Shown here: positions 59,107 to 64,000 of the stretch, piece by piece | How the letters are laid out: each line of letters begins with the position of its first letter | Position numbering within the stretch: position 1 is the first letter of the stretch | From: Thalassococcus sp. S3 | GTDB lineage: Bacteria; Pseudomonadota; Alphaproteobacteria; Rhodobacterales; Rhodobacteraceae | NCBI RefSeq assembly: GCF_004216475.1 | Contig: NZ_CP022303.1 | Location: 124,001-188,000 of the forward strand | Direction of reading: 5' to 3' | Length of the DNA: 64,000 nt | Notes under the pieces: model-generated | The model's input: the letters and a program-made list of their open reading frames with translations, nothing else | Databases searched by the model: none | Told to the model about the DNA's origin: nothing | Program-made: the position numbers and the translations under genes

Positions 59107-60290
59107 CAGATCACCCCAACGGCCTTGCCTGCGGTTTCGAACGCGGCCAGCGCGCGGTCCAGTTGGTCGCGCGTCAGGGCCGCGTTCATCTGCGTCCGGA
59201 TGCGCGCCTGCCCGCGGGGCACGACCGGAAAGAAAAAGCCCGATACATAGACGCCCTCGGCATCGAGGCGGGCAGCCATCTCCTGTGCCAGCGGGGCCTC
59301 GCCCAGCATCACGGGTATGATGGGATGCTCCCCTGGCAGAAGATCAAAGCCCAGCCGCTCCAGCCCGGCGCGCCAATAGGTGGCGTTCTCGAAAAGCTGT
59401 GCACGCAACGCATCTCCCTCTGCCACCAGTTTGAGGGCGGCCCGCCCGGCGCCCACGATGGCGGGCGGAAGCGAGTTGGAAAAGAGATAGGGGCGAGAGC
59501 GCTGGCGCAAAAGGTCGATGACGGGCTGTGGACCGGCCGTGTATCCACCGATACTGCCGCCCAGGGCCTTGCCCAGCGTGCCGGTCAGGATATCCGCCCG
59601 CACCCCGAAATGTGCGGGCGTACCGGCGCCCTTGGGACCCATGAAGCCCGTCGCATGGCAGTCGTCGACCATCAAAAGCGCGCCGTATTGATCGGCCAGC
59701 GCACGGATCGCGGGCAGTCTGGCAAGATAGCCGTCCATGCTGAAGACGCCATCGGTCGCGATCATGATGTGCCGCGCGCCGTCGGCGCGGGCATCGCGCA
59801 GCTGCTTTTCGAGGCTCTCCATATCCGAATTGGCATAGCGATAGCGCTTGGCCTTGCAGAGGCGGATGCCGTCGATGATCGAAGCGTGGTTCAGCGCGTC
59901 GGAGATAATGGCGTCCTCTGGTCCCAGCAACGGTTCGAACAGCCCGCCATTGGCATCAAAGCAGGCGGCATAGAGGATCGCGTCGTCCTGACACAGAAAA
60001 GCGGCCAGCTCCTGTTCCAGCGCGCGGTGCAGGTCCTGCGTGCCGCAGATGAAGCGCACGCTTGCCATGCCCAAGCCGTGATCCTGCATTGTATCCTGTG
60101 CCGCTGCGATAAGGTCGGGGTGATCGGCAAGGCCCAGGTAGTTGTTGGCGCAGAGGTTGATGACCTCACGCCCGTCCACTGTCACGGACCCCGCTTGAGG
60201 TGAGGTGATGAGCCGTTCGCGTTTCATCAGCCCTTCGGCGTCGATCTGGGTGAGCGTGTCGGTGAGGTGGGAGAGGAAGGCATCGGTCAT
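59106..60290 (-). CDS. kbl: glycine C-acetyltransferase (2-amino-3-ketobutyrate CoA ligase)
   Basis: The 394-aa PLP enzyme splits 2-amino-3-ketobutyrate with CoA to glycine and acetyl-CoA. Typical segments are [80 protein letters not shown] and the PLP-lysine motif [18 protein letters not shown]. Length as in E. coli Kbl. Overlaps tdh by TGATG. A helix-turn-helix/cupin regulator gene lies 78 bp upstream on the same strand and may control the operon. Confidence 0.94.
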   Translation of the reverse strand: MTDAFLSHLTDTLTQIDAEGLMKRERLITSPQAGSVTVDGREVINLCANNYLGLADHPDLIAAAQDTMQDHGLGMASVRFICGTQDLHRALEQELAAFLCQDDAILYAACFDANGGLFEPLLGPEDAIISDALNHASIIDGIRLCKAKRYRYANSDMESLEKQLRDARADGARHIMIATDGVFSMDGYLARLPAIRALADQYGALLMVDDCHATGFMGPKGAGTPAHFGVRADILTGTLGKALGGSIGGYTAGPQPVIDLLRQRSRPYLFSNSLPPAIVGAGRAALKLVAEGDALRAQLFENATYWRAGLERLGFDLLPGEHPIIPVMLGEAPLAQEMAARLDAEGVYVSGFFFPVVPRGQARIRTQMNAALTRDQLDRALAAFETAGKAVGVI

Positions 60291-60368
60291 GGCAGGCTCC
60301 TTTCAGATGAAGTCTGCCATAACGGAAAGGGATCCACAATATCGGAATTGCGTCCGTAATCCCGGAGG

Positions 60369-60935
60369 TTACGCGTCGCGGACCATCAGGATAGCCCTTG
60401 CCGACCCGTCGGCGGAAGCAATGCTGTGGGTCTGGTCGGCGGCATAGCGGGCAGTGTCCCCCGCGCCCAAACGGTCCTGCGCATCGCCCGAGGTAACGAC
60501 GACCTGTCCTTCGATAACGGTCAAAGATTCGTGCGCACCGCGGCGGTGGGGCTGGCTGTCTAGCCGACCGCCGGGGGCGAAACGCAGCTCATAGACCTCG
60601 TATGAACCGGCATCTTCCGGGGGTGAGAGAATGCGGATGCGGCACCCTTCGCCCATATTGTCGATGGTCGGCACCGCATCGTTGCGCAGAACGTCGATAC
60701 GGGTGTCGGGCGCGTCCTCGTCCAGAAGGCCGGCGAAATCCACCTGCAACGCGCGGGTCAGGTTCCAGAGCGTGGCGATGGTCGGGCTGCTTTCGCCCCG
60801 TTCGATCTGGCTGACCATCGACCGAGATACGCCGGAGAGCTTGGCCACAGCGTCAAGAGACAGGCCTTGCGCGGCACGCGCTTCTTTCAGGCGCGCGGGC
60901 AGTCGGTTCAGGATATCGTCGGCATCGTCCGTCAT
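60369..60935 (-). CDS. XRE-family regulator with cupin domain
   Basis: The 188-aa protein has an N-terminal Cro/CI helix-turn-helix (LKEARAAQGLSLDAVAKLSG, then VSRSMVSQIERGESSPTIAT) and a C-terminal cupin (YELRFAPGGRLDSQPHRRGA, HESLTVIEGQVVVTSGD, DTARYAADQTHSIASADG). Such regulators often sense an amino acid or related compound bound in the cupin. It precedes kbl on the same strand; the 78-bp gap contains several TCCG/CGGA half-sites that could be its operator. Effector unknown; threonine or glycine would be a natural guess. Confidence 0.87.
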   Translation of the reverse strand: MTDDADDILNRLPARLKEARAAQGLSLDAVAKLSGVSRSMVSQIERGESSPTIATLWNLTRALQVDFAGLLDEDAPDTRIDVLRNDAVPTIDNMGEGCRIRILSPPEDAGSYEVYELRFAPGGRLDSQPHRRGAHESLTVIEGQVVVTSGDAQDRLGAGDTARYAADQTHSIASADGSARAILMVRDA

Positions 60936-61006
60936 AGCGGATTAATGAACCGAACGCGGCCCACTTGTCAACGTGCCGCCACGTTTGCACTGGCAGGCGC
61001 GGATGC

Positions 61007-61021
61007 CCACTTTCATAGTGG
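61007..61021. promoter_or_regulatory. palindrome CCACT-TTCAT-AGTGG before the thiolase gene
   Basis: A 5-bp inverted repeat with 5-bp spacer lies 27 bp before the thiolase ATG, in the 112-bp gap shared with the divergent XRE/cupin gene. It could be an operator or overlap the thiolase -10 region. Function inferred from position only. Confidence 0.35.
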
Positions 61022-61047
61022 CGGCCAAATCAGCGAGGAGGGATTTC

Positions 61048-62223
61048 ATGACGGATATCGTCATTCTGGACGGGGCACGCACGGCCATCGGCACCTTCGG
61101 TGGAGCCTTGGCAAGCACGGCCCCCATCGATCTGGCAACGGTCGCGACGGAGGCCGCGCTGGAGCGGTCGGGCGTCGAGGGCGGGCAGGTCGGGCACGTG
61201 GTCTTTGGTCATGTCATCAACACCGAACCCCGCGACATGTATCTCAGCCGGGTCGCGGCGATGCAGGCGGGGATCCCGGAAAGCACGCCAGCGATGAACG
61301 TGAACCGGCTCTGCGGCTCCGGCGCGCAGGCGGTGGTGTCCGCGACGCAGGCACTCATGCTGGGGGACGCGGATTTCGCGGTCGCCGGCGGGGCGGAGAG
61401 CATGTCGCGCAGCCCGTTCATCATTCCGCAACAGCGTTGGGGGGCTAAGATGGGCGATGTGAAGACTCTGGATATGATGCTGGGTGCGCTGAACTGCCCG
61501 TTCGGGACGGGGCATATGGGTGTGACGGCGGAAAACGTCGCGGCCGAGCACCAGATCACGCGCGCCGATCAGGACGCCTTTGCCATGACCAGCCAGACCC
61601 GCGCGGCGACAGCCATTGAGGCGGGCCATTTCGAAAGCCAGATCGCACCGGTAGACGTGATGGTGAAGCGCGAGAAGGTGGCGTTCAAGGTGGATGAGCA
61701 CCCAAAGGCGACCTCCGCCGAGGCGCTGGCGGGGCTGCGCCCCGTCTTTCAGAAGGACGGAACGGTCACGGCGGGCAACGCATCCGGCATCAACGATGGG
61801 GCGGCGGCGATCGTGCTGGCCCGGGCGGAGGCTGCGCAGAAGGCCGGGCTGACAGCCAAGGCGCGGGTGCTTGGCTATGCCCATGCGGGCGTCAGGCCCG
61901 AGGTGATGGGCGTGGGTCCCATCCCCGCGGTGCGCAAGCTGATGGAGAAGACGGGGCTCGTGGCGTCGGATTTCGATGTGATCGAAAGCAACGAAGCCTT
62001 CGCGTCGCAGGCGCTGGCGGTGACGAAAGAACTGGGGCTGGATCCGGAGCGGGTAAACCCCAACGGCGGCGCGATTGCGCTGGGTCACCCCGTGGGTGCG
62101 ACCGGAGCGATCATCACGCTGAAGGCGCTTTATGAGTTGGAGCGGACCGGAGGGTCGAAGGCGCTGGTGACGATGTGCATCGGTGGCGGGCAGGGGATCG
62201 CGCTGGCCCTGGAGCGGCTCTGA
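61048..62223 (+). CDS. acetyl-CoA C-acetyltransferase / beta-ketothiolase
   Basis: The 391-aa thiolase condenses two acetyl-CoA or cleaves 3-ketoacyl-CoA. The nucleophilic Cys is in [20 protein letters not shown] near residue 91; [30 protein letters not shown] (His) and [16 protein letters not shown] (second Cys) complete the active site. GAGGAGGG precedes the ATG. No phaB or other PHB gene is next to it, so the role (PHB synthesis, acetoacetate use, beta-oxidation) is open. Confidence 0.9.
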   Translation: MTDIVILDGARTAIGTFGGALASTAPIDLATVATEAALERSGVEGGQVGHVVFGHVINTEPRDMYLSRVAAMQAGIPESTPAMNVNRLCGSGAQAVVSATQALMLGDADFAVAGGAESMSRSPFIIPQQRWGAKMGDVKTLDMMLGALNCPFGTGHMGVTAENVAAEHQITRADQDAFAMTSQTRAATAIEAGHFESQIAPVDVMVKREKVAFKVDEHPKATSAEALAGLRPVFQKDGTVTAGNASGINDGAAAIVLARAEAAQKAGLTAKARVLGYAHAGVRPEVMGVGPIPAVRKLMEKTGLVASDFDVIESNEAFASQALAVTKELGLDPERVNPNGGAIALGHPVGATGAIITLKALYELERTGGSKALVTMCIGGGQGIALALERL

Positions 62224-62231
62224 GTTGAGAG

Positions 62232-62300
62232 CGGGGAGGGGGGCTGTCTGCCCCCCGGCCTGCGGCCTCCCCCCGAGGATATTTTTGACCCAAAGAAGGG
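62232..62300 (-). repeat. interspersed intergenic repeat, copy 6
   Basis: On the minus strand CTTTGGGTCAAAAATAT is followed by CCTCGGGGGG, GGCC-GCA-GGCC and a hairpin GGGGGGC-AGACA-GCCCCCC. The hairpin bases again differ from the other copies while pairing is kept. It fills the gap between the convergent thiolase and ubiB genes. Confidence 0.72.
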
Positions 62301-62313
62301 ATGGACCGAGCGC

Positions 62314-63846
62314 TTAGGAGAGGGTGTCGATCCCGGCGATCAGGAGTATGGTAGCGACTGAGCCTGTGAGGACGGCGAGCGTGATCCAGCGCCAGAAGGG
62401 GCGGCGGGCAGGCGCGCTTCCATTGCTTTGGGCGATGAGCACTTGTTCGACGAGGCCGGGCAGGCGGGGGCCGAAGCGGCTCATCACGCGCGCGGTCTGG
62501 GTCAGATCCTTGATGACCGCGCGGGGGCCGATGGACTGCTTGATGTAGTCCTCGACCACGGGTTTCGCGACTTCCCAGATATTGATCTGGGGGTTGAGCG
62601 AGCGGGCGACGCCTTCGACGACGACCATGGTGCGTTGTAGGAGGATCAGTTCGGTGCGGGTTTCCATGCCGAAGCGTTCGGTCACTTCAAAAAGATAGGC
62701 CAGCAGCTTGCCCATGGAGATGCGGGTGGCATCCATGCCGAAGATCGGCTCTCCCACCGCGCGCAGGGCGCGGGCAAATTCATCGACGTCGCGGTCGGCG
62801 GGAACGTAGCCTGCCTCGAAATGCACCTCGGCGACGCGCTTGTAATCCCGCCGGATGAACCCAAAAAGGATCTCGGCATAGACGCGACGTGTGTATTCGT
62901 CGATATGGCCCATGATCCCGAAATCATAGGCGATGATATCGCCATTGGCGGCGACCTTGAGGTTGCCCTGATGCATGTCGGCGTGGAAATAGCCGTCCCG
63001 CAGGGCGTGCAGAAGAAAGAGGGTCAACACCCGCTCTCCCAAAACGCGTCGGTCATGCCCGGCAGCGTCAAGCGCGACATTATCCCCCAGAGGCAGGCCA
63101 TCGGCCCAGCCGAGCGTCATGACCCGGCGCGCAGAATAGGGCCAGATGATACGGGGCAGGGTGAAGCCCTTATCCTGGCTTGTATTGTCGGCGAATTCGC
63201 TGGCAGCGGAGCTTTCGAGGCGCAGATCAAGCTCTCCCTGCACGACGCCGTCGAAATGCTCGATCACATCCAGGGGACGCAGCCGACGTGCGGCGGGCGC
63301 AAAGAGGTCGATAATCGAGGCGGCGAGATAGAAGGCATCGACGTCCTTGCGGAAGGCCCGTTCGATGTCGGGGCGAAGGACCTTAACGGCCACTTGCTCT
63401 CCGGTATCGGCGATCCGGGCCTTGTGCACCTGCGCGATGGAGGCTGCCGCAATGGGCTCGCTGAATTCATCAAACATCTGGTCGACGGGCCGGCCAAGCT
63501 CTTTCTCGACCTCGGCCTTTGCCACGTCCTTGGAGAAGGGCGGCAGCTTGTCCTGCAGCACGCGCAGCTCCACCGCCAGCTTGTCGCCAACCACGTCAGG
63601 GCGCGTGGAGAGGATCTGCCCGAACTTGATGTAGGCGGGACCCAGCACGGTCAGGGCACGGGTGGCGGGCGGCATGGATGGATCGCCCTTGTAGCCCAGC
63701 CACATGAACGGCTTGCCGAGGGCATGCGCAACGAACCGCAGAAGCGCGGGCGCCTCGAACGCGTCGAGGACGACATTCATCGCGCCCGTACGCTCCAACG
63801 TGGCGCCTGTCTGGATCAGACGCCAGATGTTGTGAGGGCCGCGCAT
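62314..63846 (-). CDS. ubiB: ubiquinone biosynthesis kinase-like protein UbiB
   Basis: The 510-aa ABC1/ADCK-family protein supports ubiquinone synthesis at the membrane. The family KxGQ motif is in GPAYIKFGQILSTRPD near residue 75; EPIAAASIAQVHKARIADTG is the Ala-rich nucleotide loop, VAVKVLRPDIERAF has the ATP-site Lys, and DGYFHADMHQGNLKVAANG with YDFGIMGH are the catalytic and metal motifs. A C-terminal membrane helix (WITLAVLTGSVATILLIAG) anchors it. The ATG lies one base past the ubiE stop, so both are co-transcribed. Confidence 0.94.
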   Translation of the reverse strand: MRGPHNIWRLIQTGATLERTGAMNVVLDAFEAPALLRFVAHALGKPFMWLGYKGDPSMPPATRALTVLGPAYIKFGQILSTRPDVVGDKLAVELRVLQDKLPPFSKDVAKAEVEKELGRPVDQMFDEFSEPIAAASIAQVHKARIADTGEQVAVKVLRPDIERAFRKDVDAFYLAASIIDLFAPAARRLRPLDVIEHFDGVVQGELDLRLESSAASEFADNTSQDKGFTLPRIIWPYSARRVMTLGWADGLPLGDNVALDAAGHDRRVLGERVLTLFLLHALRDGYFHADMHQGNLKVAANGDIIAYDFGIMGHIDEYTRRVYAEILFGFIRRDYKRVAEVHFEAGYVPADRDVDEFARALRAVGEPIFGMDATRISMGKLLAYLFEVTERFGMETRTELILLQRTMVVVEGVARSLNPQINIWEVAKPVVEDYIKQSIGPRAVIKDLTQTARVMSRFGPRLPGLVEQVLIAQSNGSAPARRPFWRWITLAVLTGSVATILLIAGIDTLS

Positions 63847-63847
63847 G

Positions 63848-64000
<153 letters not shown>

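Overview
The window is chromosomal DNA of a GC-rich alphaproteobacterium, most likely from the Roseobacter group (Rhodobacterales). Pointers are the petP-petR regulator pair, a leader of the alphaproteobacterial serC type, a paaABCDE phenylacetyl-CoA epoxidase operon, and a spermidine/putrescine-type ABC operon whose permeases carry large extra segments. The genus cannot be read from the sequence. I saw no rRNA, tRNA, insertion sequence, prophage or CRISPR array. Most genes are metabolic and sit in tight operons with ATGA or TGATG overlaps.

Layout. 0-5.7 kb: tail of a class III aminotransferase and a complete amine-type ABC importer. 5.8-10.8 kb: VWA protein, lytic transglycosylase, WYL regulator divergent from a GST and a DUF1801 gene, and a transglutaminase-like lipoprotein. 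11-15.4 kb: EthA-like Baeyer-Villiger monooxygenase, sulfotransferase, Tat-exported PhoD phosphatase. 15.5-16.3 kb: a small, less GC-rich two-gene module with a HEPN protein. 16.3-23 kb: ilvE, petPR, a deacetylase-xseB-ispA-dxs run for isoprenoid precursors, and ExoD. 24.5-29.3 kb: paaABCD-(NTF2-like)-paaE and a methyltransferase. 29.4-35.2 kb: a minus-strand acyl-CoA block (CaiD, NDP-forming acyl-CoA synthetase, acyl-CoA dehydrogenase), a class II aldolase, and a broken LysR gene. 35-42.8 kb: arsC-like gene, coupled adenine deaminase and AMP nucleosidase, HU, an exporter, a thioredoxin-like Tat protein without cysteines, and a GlxA-type regulator. 43-46.2 kb: an unrecognised trio (Asp/Asn hydroxylase-like protein, alpha/beta hydrolase, unusual ABC protein). 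46.1-49.6 kb: periplasmic glutathione peroxidase, msrB-msrA, DUF1328, cobO, an exporter. 49.9-56.8 kb: glycolipid-binding and IalB-type proteins, asparaginase II, and the serine pathway (serB divergent from leader-serC-hairpin-serA). 57-64 kb: threonine breakdown operon (kbl-tdh-cysteine-synthase-like) next to a cupin-type regulator, thiolase, ubiB, and the end of ubiE.

Links between genes. PaaABCDE epoxidises phenylacetyl-CoA, but ligase, isomerase and ring-opening genes are not here. Amn and Ade together turn AMP into ribose-5-phosphate, hypoxanthine and ammonia. SerA, SerC and SerB make serine, and Kbl plus Tdh turn threonine into glycine and acetyl-CoA.

The signals most worth following are: an interspersed intergenic repeat (six copies) whose tail hairpins keep their shape while changing sequence; the HEPN two-gene module; the hydroxylase/hydrolase/ABC trio behind an AT-rich palindromic leader; a threonine dehydrogenase that has lost all four structural-zinc cysteines; a LysR gene broken by an internal deletion; and structured RNA at serC-serA.
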